64,000 nt of DNA from Bacillota bacterium (GCA_029907475.1 JARYLU010000014.1:1-64000), one strand, 5' to 3'. Counted from the first letter of the stretch, positions 26,378 through 35,588 are shown. Numbers and translations are program-made. The notes: a model not told the origin generated them from the sequence alone.

Positions 26378-27948
26378 GGATGCACCTCCTTCCTAAAATT
26401 AGGGGGTAAAAAGCGACTCATGCCGCACAATTCACAGAGCTCAAACCAGGACAAAGCCGTAGCCCGCCATGGTAATTTGTCCACTGGCTGCCCTACAAAA
26501 TCTTCAAAGTTTGCTTCAACAAATTTCAGCGCTTCCTCAGCCCATTCTTGTGGAACCGAAAAATACTTGTGCGCTAATTCGTTGCGTATATCGAGAAAAC
26601 GCTTCCAGCCATCATTGGCGCTGAACATGTTCGTTTTCTGCCACCACGCCGTCATCGGAGATGGCCTTGGCATAATAATTTCAGGGTCAGTCTTTTTTCT
26701 AAATCCCTCAAAAGTAATATCCTTCTTATACCCGATACCTATCTGTGTTTTATTAGGATCTGATAAAGCCTCAAAGACATTCCATGCATTAGGCGTGTTC
26801 TTATCCAGCGCATCCAAAAGCAAATTCCGCTCGGTTGGGTCAGTCACTAATTGGACCACTCGCGCCAGCATTATGATTTCGTTGACTCCGCCGGCCCGGA
26901 GGAACGTCGAGCGGTAGTCCTGGTTGTATTCAATTAACCGCCTGATACGTTTCAATTCATCGTAAACATATACCTGCAGCATATTGTGATTACCGTAAAA
27001 GCGCCCGGGAATGTTGGCATAGGCACTACCGCTGATTTCATACCATTGATCCCCCAGTTCAACCACCGCACTGGGCTGCTCAAAAGCCCCCAGTGCTTGC
27101 GCCGCCTGTTTTGCGCCCCGAAAGTCGCCACGGTCCCATTTTTCGTAGTAATCCAGAAATGCCCCAAGTTTTTGTATTGGCTCTTCGGTTCCCCGAATTA
27201 CAGTTTTCATCGAACCCAGAATAACATCTAACAGCAATTCACGCGCCTCGCGGAACTGATAACGCTCGTATAACGTGCGCACGTGCTCCCACTCGCGCAG
27301 GGCAAACTCCTGATAGGGGTTGGATAGCTCACCGATCTTACAACTGAACCCGTAAGGGCGCCGATTACTCGGGTCGTAATCTTCAAAATCCACATAGGAA
27401 ATGCGTGCTCCGGCGTACGCCGCGTACATATACGCACCGGTAACCATGCTCTTTTTCCCGCCGGTTACGTCAATAACCACGTCCTTTTCATCGTGGAGGA
27501 CCTCCACCAGTGTTTTAAAGACTGCAGCCGGTTTGTCTTGGGCAGGGTAACCCACTTTACCCGATTCCTGTTCTCCGAGGAAAAGTGGTTCCTTCTGAAT
27601 CAGCCCTTTGTTCTTCAAGTGCCTGACCGCTTTGACTATGTGTGTAGCAAAAATATACCATTCTTCACCCTCATAGCCTTCTTCATTCAATACCAGGACA
27701 ATCTTTTGGGGCTTGTACACGCATACCGATTGCAACAACGGTTCTAGAGAGAAACCGACCAAGAGCACCAGTGTTTCGCAAGGGTTAGCCGTAACGCGTC
27801 CGTATTCCAGTTCAGCTTCCAGCAGGCTTCTATTGCCCAGTCTCCTTTGCCTACAGCAAATGTAGGACACCAAACGGGAATCGAGATCGGAGTTATGAGA
27901 CCAATATTCTTTAGTTACGCGTTTGAGGTCTTCCTCGTTAAAATCCAA
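26374..27948 (-). CDS. CARF-HEPN ribonuclease effector of the type III module (Csm6/TIGR02710-like)
   Basis: A 524-residue protein. The N-terminal CARF domain shows the ligand loop DVTGGKKSM (160-168) and a typical strand AYAGARISYVDFED. A helical middle region follows. The C-terminal HEPN domain has RNELAH (455-460), the R-x4-H ribonuclease motif. By family knowledge, cyclic oligoadenylate from Cas10 binds CARF and switches on RNA cleavage by HEPN. The TTG start has GGGGAGG eight bases upstream. It is the first gene of the CRISPR block, 98 bases after brxC, with no terminator in the gap. Confidence 0.88.
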   Translation of the reverse strand: MDFNEEDLKRVTKEYWSHNSDLDSRLVSYICCRQRRLGNRSLLEAELEYGRVTANPCETLVLLVGFSLEPLLQSVCVYKPQKIVLVLNEEGYEGEEWYIFATHIVKAVRHLKNKGLIQKEPLFLGEQESGKVGYPAQDKPAAVFKTLVEVLHDEKDVVIDVTGGKKSMVTGAYMYAAYAGARISYVDFEDYDPSNRRPYGFSCKIGELSNPYQEFALREWEHVRTLYERYQFREARELLLDVILGSMKTVIRGTEEPIQKLGAFLDYYEKWDRGDFRGAKQAAQALGAFEQPSAVVELGDQWYEISGSAYANIPGRFYGNHNMLQVYVYDELKRIRRLIEYNQDYRSTFLRAGGVNEIIMLARVVQLVTDPTERNLLLDALDKNTPNAWNVFEALSDPNKTQIGIGYKKDITFEGFRKKTDPEIIMPRPSPMTAWWQKTNMFSANDGWKRFLDIRNELAHKYFSVPQEWAEEALKFVEANFEDFVGQPVDKLPWRATALSWFELCELCGMSRFLPPNFRKEVHP

Positions 27949-28046
27949 CTAAGGCACCTCCCCTCATATTGTTTAGGCTGGTTACATGGAAACGCGCTTG
28001 CCTCACGGCAGGTTGTAAACTCTCCATATATTTTCGATCTGTTGCT

Positions 28047-31000
28047 TTATTCCAGAACGATCCTTACTTTCTGTGGATCCTTGCCCCGCGTGAGAGACTT
28101 GAGATAATCCTCAAAGCGCTTCTGAAATTCAGAAATGGTGCAGGGCGTTCCGCCTGCAGCCAGGGCTTTCTTTAAGTCGGCTGCGGTGACCGAAACCTTT
28201 TCCATGCCGGACAGCACTTCCTGAACGGCCTTTACAAACGATGCGTCCACCGTGTACGGCAGCTGCTGTTCTTTGATCACCTGCTCCAGTGCTTTTTGCT
28301 GTTCCGGCTTCAAAAGATAGATGTTTTCCTTTACGGTCGGGTCTTCCAGGTTGGCGATCAATGTCCTTTCCCAATCCTCGCATAGTCTTTCCAGGTCTTC
28401 CTCCAGCTGCCTGAGCGCTGCGTCAGCAGGCAGCTTAATTTGTTCCTGTGCCGGCCGGTAGCTGCAGTGAGGACAGATGGGCGTTTTTTCCAAGTCCTCT
28501 CTGGTGAGGCTGAAACACGTTTTCAGCTCCGCCAGACGGTTTTGGAAGTCCGTAAGCTGGGCCCGGGGCATCAACTCTATGCCAGCCAGCCTGCCCAGTT
28601 TGCTCAACCGCTCATCTTTGAGAAGCTCGGATTTCTTCTGATCGCCGGTCGCATTTAACCGGGCCTTAGCATGGGCCTGCAGGTAAGTCTCAATGTAAGA
28701 GTTCTTGAGCTCTGCCAGCACCTGCACGAGCTCCCGGCGAAGGTCAGTGACGGATGCTTCATCCAGGCCGGATAGTTTTGCCTTGAGCTCCTCACGCCGC
28801 TCCAGGGCTTTTGTCGTCCAACCGGCATCCGCCGGAAGCACGGCTTCAGCGGTGCTGAGATAGGAGGCCAGCGGCATAATCTCCTTTGCCAGGCCAGCCA
28901 GTTCTTCAACCCTCTTCAGGGTGGCAAGGTGCGCCTTCTGCTTGTTAACCTCCCGCTCGGAGTAGCGGAAGTTTTTCAACTTCCCGGGAGTGTTAAAAAC
29001 CTGGAGTGACTCCAGAAACCCTTTGAAACTGGCCAGTTCATCCCTTAAACCGGTTTTCTTTTTCTCATCGAATAGAAAAATACCCCACAAGGATAACTCT
29101 TGCTGGATCGCTGCTTGAGCTTGCACGGTGCGTTCCAGAAGTTTATCCACTGCTTCCTGAAGCTGCCTTACTCCTTCTTCACGAGTAGATTGATTGACGA
29201 TCAGCCCGGGCGGCAGCCCCAAAAATTCAAACAGCGCCTGCAGAGGCCCGACAGGTAAATCCTTGGGACGCTCTATGTGCTTGAACTTACTAAGTTCCTC
29301 CAGGGGGATTTTGCCCAGCTCCTCCAGGTTGGAAGCATCTATCTTCTTTCCCGGAATGCTTAAAGTAACATCGCCGCTGTAGATCAAGCTCGCCAGGATG
29401 ACGACCACCCACTCCGGCTCCAATCTGAAACGGGGCTCAAACTCCACACCGCGAAAGTCTGCAATTATTTCGCCCCGGTTGAGTACCTGGCCGGGACCCT
29501 TCCGGTCCAGCTGTCCCAGGATGCATTTGGCATAACGGGAATTTTGCGGCCTTAACTTATCTCCGTCCAGAAGTTCCAGGGCATCGAGGACGGCAGCCCC
29601 CTGCCTGGTCCTGATGCTGCCGAGGATCCACTTTATCGCCTCCTGGGCAGCCTGAGGCCGGTTCTTTACGGTAACCAGGATGGAGAAGGCCGGGTATTCG
29701 GGCGCCAGCTCCTGGAAGTAGGGTGCCAGGCAAAGGGAACCCACCATGTTCACCAGATCCCCGAAGCGAGGCATGATGAGTGACACTGCTCTTGATCCAC
29801 TCTACGAATTTTTTGGTTGCTCCCCGGTAGGTGACCTCGTATGCAGTGGCGATGTTGTTCCGAAGCCATTCGACTATCTTTTTTAACTGCTCGTTGGCCT
29901 TATTTTCATAGACCTGCCGCGTTCCTTTCGAAGCCGTGCTGGCCATCTCGCTGGCGCCGGCGTAGAACTTAAGGGCACGGTCAAAGTTCTCGTCACGCTG
30001 CACCAGCCGGAAAAACACTTCATCGGGCTTTTTCTCATCCTCAAAGGGCGTTGGGTCAAAGGGCTGCAGAAAGTAGAGGTAAAAGTCCCTGGGCGGATGG
30101 GCGGTAGAACGCTCGTTGGGAGCCCCGAAGAATAAATACCCTAATCGGGTAGTCTTTTTCTCGCGCCACTCAAGTTCGTGTTCCCAAATCTGGAAATTGG
30201 GAACGTACGTCGCTTCGGGGCACTCCATGGCCTGGGCGAGGGCCTTAAAATAATAGCGGTCCAACTGGTTTGGGGTTAAGACTTCCGCTTTCTGCTCAAT
30301 TAGAGAATCAAAGTCGATGTCTTTTTTCAGGTCAAGGTAGTACTGGCCGTTATCCTGATTGAAAGAAATAAATTGGCCGCTCACTGTCCTTAAGATTTCC
30401 CGCAACACGCTTTCAATGGTGGTTTTAAGAAACTCGGCATCCTCTTCCGGCAAGGGCAGGTAAAGGCAGAGGTCGTCGCGGAGTTCTTCGGCCGTGACCC
30501 CTATTGGAGCGTAAATATCTCCTGTTGTCAGCCGGTGAACGCTCAAAGCGTGAATGATGCGGAGGGCCACATGCTTATACTGCGGTCGGGTAAAAGCCTG
30601 CTGGACACGGTTTTCCAGTACCTGGCTCTTCTCAATCACTTCTCGAATGTCCGGGTCACTGCGGAAAGAAGGATTGTCCTTTAAGTTTTGCCAGTAAGAG
30701 TCATAAGCGATGAGGCCGGGTTCCTGTTCCGGTACTTCTCTGTCGAGGAGCTTTTTCATGGCAAAACTTATGGTTTTCAGCACCTCGCGCTTTTCAGCTA
30801 CATAGACCCGCTCAAAAGTTTCCAGGTATGCCGGATGCACGGGGAAAAGAGCGACGAATTCATCCATGCGCTCGGCCAGGGAGCCGTATAATTTGGTGAA
30901 ACGCTGCAGGTGCTCCCTTATGAGAGCCTTCTGCCTGTCATCCTTGCGCAGCAGGCGCTGGGCAACTACGTAGGCTATGTCTTCACGGACAATTCGTATC

Positions 31001-31728
31001 TGCTCAAAGCGGTCTTTGACCCGGCGCAGAGTTTCAGCCACAAACTGAAAGCGCGGGCTGTCGAAAATGGCTTCCTGCACACCCGCCATGAAACGAAACC
31101 GGGTGAGCCGGCAGACCTCCCCGATCTCTCGCAAGAAGTTTAGGTCGAGGATAAGCTCCTGATCTTTGCGCGTACGCAGGTAGTCCAGGAGTTCATCGAC
31201 AACCAGCAAGAGCCCGTGATCCGGGTAAACTTCCTGGAAAGCGTTCATCATCTCAATAAAAGGGTCTTTGTTGTTGGTAACTTTATCGGCTTCAGGAAAA
31301 CGGTATTTCACCCCAAGGTCAGCCAGTTGTTCTTCCAGCTCGGCGCAAATGATGTTCCTGAGGGACATCGTGGTGGAACCGATCTCGGTCCTGATAACCT
31401 CGAACTTGCCAGCGATAGCTTGCGCTTTTTTAGCCACGGCAGGATGCCGTATCTCCGTGGCCAGGTCTGGATATTCGGCTATAGCAGATAGTACCGACAT
31501 TAAGTGCGATTTGCCGGTACCGTAGTTACCGACGATCAAAAGCCCCTTATTATCCTGGGGATGGCCGTATTGGAGCTGGGGAAATACAACTTCCGTAATC
31601 TGCTCGGCCATCCGTTCCGAGATCACGTAGCTTTTTACCAACTCACCGGCCCTGCTTTTGGCATCAGCTTCCCGTAACTGCACTATAGTTTCGACCGGTT
31701 CAAAATGTATCAGGTCAGCGTACTTCAC
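28047..31728 (-). pseudogene. brxC: BrxC-type ATPase (DUF6079) of type 3 BREX, one-base frameshift
   Basis: The gene would encode about 1,226 residues. The N-terminal ATPase has Walker [10 protein letters not shown] (67-75) and Walker [13 protein letters not shown] (173-184). At 29759-29762 the coding strand has GGGG; with three G the reading would be [17 protein letters not shown], joining the two open frames seamlessly. With four G the first frame turns to Gly/Pro nonsense and stops at 29557. The C-terminal 580 residues are helical with coiled-coil stretches and a zinc-like CPHC near the end. A GTG at 29786 could restart the second half, so a split two-chain protein is possible. BrxC is a large ATPase thought to drive BREX assembly on DNA. 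Confidence 0.85.
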
Positions 31729-31758
31729 AGTATTTCCCCACCTTTTCCTAAAATCTCT

Positions 31759-32217
31759 TTACCCCAAAGGACAAACAAGGGCATCGATTTCATAATACTT
31801 TCTGTACTCCGGGTGATCCGGCTCGGCATAAATCAGCGCACCACCCTCGAATTTGCCGTTCCATGCGGCAACGATAGTTCGATTGCGGCTGACTTGTTGA
31901 AGTAAACGTAAAGGGTCCTGTTGAAGAACAGGATCAAAAAGTATTTCTGTATTATCCAGAAGGACAGTGTCCTTTCCCGTTTCGCCTAAGATCGTCTCCA
32001 CTATTCTCGGCAGGCGTAACGCTCGTATTTTAGCGGGATATTCCAGAAGTTTCTGGCTCAGCATGAGGTTCAGATTAATATAGGGATAACCCTCATCTTT
32101 GGCTATTTGAACAAGAATTTTGGTTTTTCCGGTTGCAGCTGACCCAACCAGTAAAACCAGTCGATAATACCTCGACCGGGCTGCTACTATTTGTTTTTTG
32201 AGTTCATCTGTTTTCAT
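31759..32217 (-). CDS. brxF: BrxF, small P-loop ATPase of type 3 BREX
   Basis: A 152-residue protein with Walker A GSAATGKTK (25-33) and a Walker-B-like DTVLLDNTEILFD. BrxF is specific to type 3 BREX and opens the operon, followed by brxC, as here. The ATG start at 32217 has only a modest ribosome site. The frame is intact. It lies 30 bases upstream of brxC and about 50 bases downstream of the AbrB gene. Confidence 0.85.
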   Translation of the reverse strand: MKTDELKKQIVAARSRYYRLVLLVGSAATGKTKILVQIAKDEGYPYINLNLMLSQKLLEYPAKIRALRLPRIVETILGETGKDTVLLDNTEILFDPVLQQDPLRLLQQVSRNRTIVAAWNGKFEGGALIYAEPDHPEYRKYYEIDALVCPLG

Positions 32218-32266
32218 GGCAATCCCAGCACCTGCCTATATATCCCCTGGATAACCACCAAAAGCA

Positions 32267-32470
32267 TCAGGTTTCAGCAGCTTCCCCAAACCCATCTTTC
32301 TTGCTCGCAGGAATAATTATCGCCTTCTCCAGGACGACCTTCCCATCGTCTTCGATTCTAAGAAGAACCCGGTCGCCCTCTTCTATTTCAAGGGCAGTCC
32401 GTATTTCTTTTGGCAACGTCATTTGACCTTTCGGTCCCATTTTAGGTGTAAAAATTTTCTTTTGGGCCAA
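32267..32470 (-). CDS. AbrB/SpoVT-type DNA-binding regulator
   Basis: A 67-residue protein with one AbrB/MazE swapped-hairpin domain: KIFTPKMGPKGQMTLPKEIR, then IEEGDRVLLRIEDDGKVVLEKA. I prefer the TTG at 32470 because AGGTGG lies five bases before it and it starts right at the domain; the frame stays open to 32584. Such proteins act as transition-state regulators or antitoxins. No toxin partner is adjacent, and position at the head of the defence operon suggests it controls that operon (inference). Confidence 0.75.
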   Translation of the reverse strand: MAQKKIFTPKMGPKGQMTLPKEIRTALEIEEGDRVLLRIEDDGKVVLEKAIIIPASKKDGFGEAAET

Positions 32471-32646
32471 GAAAACCACCTGCCAGGAAGTCATGGAAAA
32501 CTGGATAGAGAGACTTATTCGGCAAGAAAACATGAAAATCCTGCCAATTGAAAAGAAAACCCTGCAAAATCTATTTATACTCATGCATTTAAGCCTTTCT
32601 TCATCCTATCTGGCTCATGGCTACAAACTCCATTGGCGTAAAAATT

Positions 32647-32678
32647 TAACAGCCGGTTTTCGCAGCAAACCCGGCTGT
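32647..32678. terminator. Hairpin between regulator and HEPN region, possibly bidirectional terminator
   Basis: AACAGCCGG (32647-32655) and CCGGCTGTT (32670-32678) form a 9-bp stem with a 14-base loop. T runs follow on both strands (TTTT on plus, AAATTTTT on minus). It separates the BREX operon head from the upstream accessory genes. The rest of 32585-33120 shows no gene. Confidence 0.55.
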
Positions 32679-33120
32679 TTTCATCCCAACCTCTTTAAGA
32701 CCCTGGCACAGGGTTAATGATTTTTGAATTGCCTCCACGATTTTTCGCCTCGCTTTAAGTTAAACTATAGCTGCCAATTGCTTGCTTACAAGATCAGCCG
32801 AACGCCGGAAACACCGGCGCGTGTGTTTGATAGAATAAGTTGCTGTGGCTTAGAAATGCTCAATATTGCTTAGGATTAATAAAGAAAATAAAAAAGATCC
32901 CCAAGAGGATCCCATAGAAAATAATTTCTAAAGTCTGTTTTCTTCTTTCGTTTTTGTCCCTTTAATACGGGTAAATGATACCTAGAATTTTTCAGAATGC
33001 TATTCCAGAAGGCTGAAGTTATTTTTGTAACGGTCAAACTTCGGGCGGGGCGCCACCGTGCCATCCGCCCTGACGTTGCAAAAATTTATTGTATACCGCC
33101 CCGCGTTTTCCTGCCTTTTG

Positions 33121-33229
33121 CCGAACGAGGCGGTGCTGCGAAAAGTGCGGCCTTCATGTCCAGTATTTCTCATGGATTTTCACCCCTTCCAAGGACAGCT
33201 CTCGTAAGCTCCTGGACTTCCCCCGCGGG
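33121..33229. repeat. 109-bp direct repeat, copy 1
   Basis: Nearly identical (four mismatches) to 34433-34541. The second copy includes the last codons and stop of the gene at 34482-35174, so copy 1 is a detached duplicate of that gene's 3' end. It abuts an IS21 transposase scrap at 33230. The two copies flank the HEPN/MNT pair. Confidence 0.9.
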
Positions 33230-33400
33230 TTATGGCAGGAGTATAAGCCTGAGCATACAGATGGCTACCAGTACAGCCGTTTTTGCGACCTCTACCGCCG
33301 GTAGTGCAAAACTCTGGACGCATCCCTGCGCCAGGTGCACCGGGCCGGAGAGAAGATGTTTGTGGATTGGGCCGGTAATAAGACGGTTCTTCTACGGGGC
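33230..33400 (+). pseudogene. Internal fragment of an IS21-family transposase (IstA)
   Basis: The plus strand reads LWQEYKPEHTDGYQYSRFCDLYRR, stop, CKTLDASLRQVHRAGEKMFVDWAG. This is the wording of the IstA region before the catalytic core, with the expected Trp after RR changed to a TAG stop (33302-33304). Start, catalytic core and end are missing, and the HEPN gene begins where the fragment ends. It is a scar only. Confidence 0.75.
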
Positions 33401-33802
33401 TTATTTTTCTCCATCCTGGTTGGTGAGGGATAACGCCCACCGGTAAACTTCTTGGGCCAGCGAGACTGCCCGTTTGTATTCAGCTTCATCTATTGGTTCC
33501 CAGTCTCCCGGGTAACGGGTTGTTACAGCGTAATCAGTAAGAATCGCGGCTTCTTTAAGTCTTTCGGGAACCTGAACTTTCCCGGACTCTTCAATTAACT
33601 TCAAAAGGTACCCAATAGAATGGGTTTTCGGGGTATCCATTTCCAGGAATGCCATTATACCTTTAAGGGACTTTTCAACTGCCTGCTGGGCATCAAAGCA
33701 AAGATCTTCGTAGAGAATATCTGAGTTTTGCCTGCCAAGTTCTGCCCTTGCGAGGTTACTTTTTGCTCTTTGGAACCACAGGCGCCATAGTTCATCGCTC
33801 AT
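33401..33802 (-). CDS. HEPN domain protein of a HEPN/MNT toxin-antitoxin pair
   Basis: A 133-residue all-helical protein of the HEPN family (PF05168 type). It has the typical N-terminal WFQRAKSNLARAEL, the central CFDAQQAVEKSLKGIMAFL with KTHSIGYLLKLIE, and a later TRYPGDWEP motif. The R-x4-H-x-Y ribonuclease motif of HepT is not evident, so RNase activity is uncertain. It overlaps the nucleotidyltransferase gene by 11 bases. In characterised pairs the MNT protein AMPylates and silences the HEPN toxin. Confidence 0.82.
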   Translation of the reverse strand: MSDELWRLWFQRAKSNLARAELGRQNSDILYEDLCFDAQQAVEKSLKGIMAFLEMDTPKTHSIGYLLKLIEESGKVQVPERLKEAAILTDYAVTTRYPGDWEPIDEAEYKRAVSLAQEVYRWALSLTNQDGEK

Positions 33803-34097
33803 AAACTACCCGCCCTCTTGCGGCCTCAGCATACACGAACCCTCGTGAATTACGGTACCTTTCTATTTTTTCCGGGGTTTCTACAAGTATGTCCACGGCA
33901 GCTGGAACATCGACCAGGATTCTATAGATCTGGTGGGCTAAAGCGCGGCGATTATTTATTCCTCGCTTTAGCACCAAAAGATCATAATCACTATACGATC
34001 CTTCCTGCCCCCTGCTCCTAGATCCAAAAAGAATAATTTTATCGGGGTTTACAGTCTTCACTATCTTTTCGACTACTAAATTAAGTACTTCTTCCAC
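33792..34097 (-). CDS. Minimal nucleotidyltransferase (MNT), antitoxin partner of the HEPN protein
   Basis: A 101-residue nucleotidyltransferase with the signature GSRSRGQEGSYSDYDLLVL, whose Gly-Ser and Asp-x-Asp residues bind nucleotide and metal, and a third acidic position in AAVDILVETPE. The catalytic set looks intact. The GTG start follows GGGGGG. It precedes and overlaps the HEPN gene, the standard order for MNT-HEPN modules. Confidence 0.82.
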   Translation of the reverse strand: MEEVLNLVVEKIVKTVNPDKIILFGSRSRGQEGSYSDYDLLVLKRGINNRRALAHQIYRILVDVPAAVDILVETPEKIERYRNSRGFVYAEAARGRVVYER

Positions 34098-34303
34098 AGG
34101 GAACCCCCCTTTTTTGTCCTAGAAAAAGCCACTACTCCCTAAAACTAGGAGTTTTTCTTTGAAGAAGGTCATAATTACCACTACTTATTTGGGTTATTGG
34201 TGCTTCTTTTGTAAGATTATACCATGTAGAATGCTCAAACTCAACTGCCTTCCGCCGCTGAGGCCTGAGTGGGGTGTTAATGCCCACATTATTTGACGGC
34301 CCT

Positions 34304-34330
34304 TTGACAACCGCCACTGGCGGTTGTCAA
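34304..34330. repeat. 27-bp perfect palindrome upstream of the MNT/HEPN operon
   Basis: TTGACAACCGCCA, one base, then its exact inverse TGGCGGTTGTCAA. A further inverted pair, CCGCCAAT and ATTGGCGG, lies about 40-110 bases on. It could be an operator, the tip of a lost mobile element, or an RNA hairpin. The gap 34098-34432 holds no gene. Confidence 0.7.
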
Positions 34331-34432
34331 CAGGCAATAAACAATTTTACCAACTAATTGGTCATTTCCGCCAATGACGGTGATCATTTTTTCTAAACAC
34401 CGGAAAGCCTACCTTAATTGGCGGTGGGCTGG

Positions 34433-34541
34433 CCGAATAAGGCGGTGCTGCGAAAAGTGCGGCCTTCATGTCCAGTATTTCTCACGGATTTTCATCCCTT
34501 CCAAGGACAGCTCTCGTAAGCTCCTGGACTTCCCCCGCGGG
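34433..34541. repeat. 109-bp direct repeat, copy 2
   Basis: Same sequence as 33121-33229 with four differences. It covers the final 20 codons of the minus-strand gene ending at 34482 and 49 bases beyond its stop, so this is the probable parent copy. Confidence 0.9.
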
Positions 34542-35174
34542 GGATTCGAAGAGGCGCCGCAATTCGGAATTAATTCCAGTATAAGGTCTTCTCCAGGGCA
34601 ATAAGCCCTTCCATGCCCTCAATTGGCCTGCCAACCATAGGTACCGGTCGAGTTCCCGGGTGGTCACGGGAAAATCCAGGGCATCCTTCAACACTGAAAA
34701 GCCCGCCGCAAACTGCTCATACGAAAGCCCTTCCCTGCCCTTCCCATTCAAATGGTATGTGAGCATCTTAACCGCATACGAGTCGTAAATCGGGAATTGA
34801 TCCGGATCAATAAAAAAGTGGGCGAATTTGGACACAAAACTCCGGAACGTCCATGTTATGTGCTTTGACCCCTTGACAAATTTCACCTTTGCCAGCTCCT
34901 CTACGAGGGCGGGAGTAGCCGGTACCGTGGTATTTCCTAAGACGCTGCGTAAGTGTTCGGCCACCTCTGCTACGGCGTAAACCTGGGTTCCGTAGAGGGC
35001 GTTGACGGCTGCCGCTTTGAGCAGGGTCGATTTGAAATCGAAGTCCGGAAAAGACCGGGCAAGGGAATCCAGCGCCTCATCCGTCGCCTGCCACCCCTTG
35101 CATTTCTGGTACAACTGCAGGGCAGCTTCCATCTGCCGGCGTTCAAGAGGAACGGCCGGTTTTTTAGTCATCAC
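34482..35174 (-). CDS. Hypothetical protein of a defence-island type family
   Basis: A 230-residue helical protein of unknown function. A recognisable segment is FRSFVSKFAHFF followed by FPIYDSYAVKML; I have seen this wording in uncharacterised proteins, but I cannot name the family. No signal peptide, membrane span or nuclease motif is apparent. The GTG start with AAGGAGATG is reasonable, and an ATG follows one codon later. Its 3' end is duplicated at 33121-33229. Confidence 0.6.
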   Translation of the reverse strand: MMTKKPAVPLERRQMEAALQLYQKCKGWQATDEALDSLARSFPDFDFKSTLLKAAAVNALYGTQVYAVAEVAEHLRSVLGNTTVPATPALVEELAKVKFVKGSKHITWTFRSFVSKFAHFFIDPDQFPIYDSYAVKMLTYHLNGKGREGLSYEQFAAGFSVLKDALDFPVTTRELDRYLWLAGQLRAWKGLLPWRRPYTGINSELRRLFESPAGEVQELTRAVLGRDENP

Positions 35175-35214
35175 TTACTTCATCTCCTTCTGATGTGATC
35201 TTAGTTTTTGGGTA

Positions 35215-35249
35215 ATAAAAAAAGCCCCTCACCTGAACAGTGAAGAGTG
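35215..35249 (-). terminator. Intrinsic terminator, minus strand
   Basis: On the minus strand CTCTTCAC and GTGAGGGG pair with two G-U pairs, followed by seven T. It follows the antitoxin/toxin remnant that ends at 35279. Confidence 0.65.
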
Positions 35250-35278
35250 TTGGAACAGATGCTATTCGGAGTAAGGAA

Positions 35279-35368
35279 TCACCTTATCCAGCGGAACGCG
35301 ATATCTTCCCTGGTAGCAATAAGGTCGAACTCATGGTGATCCGCAGTTACAAGGCTGGCACCGATCCT
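35279..35368 (-). pseudogene. 3' remnant of a PIN-domain toxin
   Basis: In a frame different from the antitoxin, the minus strand reads IGASLVTADHHEFDLI then REDIAFRWIR and stop. This is the usual C-terminal end of VapC-like PIN toxins, including the acidic TADHHEF site. The N-terminal two thirds are missing: the antitoxin frame runs straight into this piece, which shows an internal deletion. Confidence 0.65.
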
Positions 35369-35588
35369 TTTCCAATTGCTTGGACTGCAAGTATTTTTCT
35401 ACGTTAAAGCCCTTTCCCTTCAAAATCCCCCGTGCCTCACGAATTGGATCTTCCACAGGTTTGAGAAGAAATCCCTCGCGCACCTCCACGATGGTTACTC
35501 GCTTACCTTTCAGTTTTCGCGCTACCTCTGCCGGCAAATTCAGTTCGTCAGCATTCACTTCAGGGGTTATCAACACCTTCACCTCCAT
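35331..35588 (-). CDS. Antitoxin-like protein left after loss of its PIN toxin
   Basis: An 85-residue protein. The body, VKVLITPEVNADELNLP then KLKGKRVTIVEVREGFLLKP, looks like a short beta-rich antitoxin with a C-terminal toxin-binding tail (EARGILKGKGFNVEKYLQ). The last residues (RCQPCNCGSP) are an out-of-frame reading of toxin DNA. ATG at 35588 with AGGA upstream. Because the toxin is deleted it is probably a relic, though still translatable. Confidence 0.6.
   Translation of the reverse strand: MEVKVLITPEVNADELNLPAEVARKLKGKRVTIVEVREGFLLKPVEDPIREARGILKGKGFNVEKYLQSKQLEKDRCQPCNCGSP

Noticed and set aside
20701-27948. Type III-E (single-chain gRAMP) or III-A/III-B system
   Set aside because: Cas10 is a separate gene, and Csx19, a Csx10-like protein and a TIGR03986-like protein fit III-D better than Csm or Cmr sets.
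28047-31728. Two separate genes in place of brxC
   Set aside because: Removing one G at 29759-29762 joins them into one continuous family-like sequence, and the end of the upstream frame is low-quality Gly/Pro-rich nonsense.
32267-32584. Longer start for the AbrB gene
   Set aside because: The extra N-terminal residues are hydrophobic and unrelated to the domain; the TTG at 32470 has the ribosome site.
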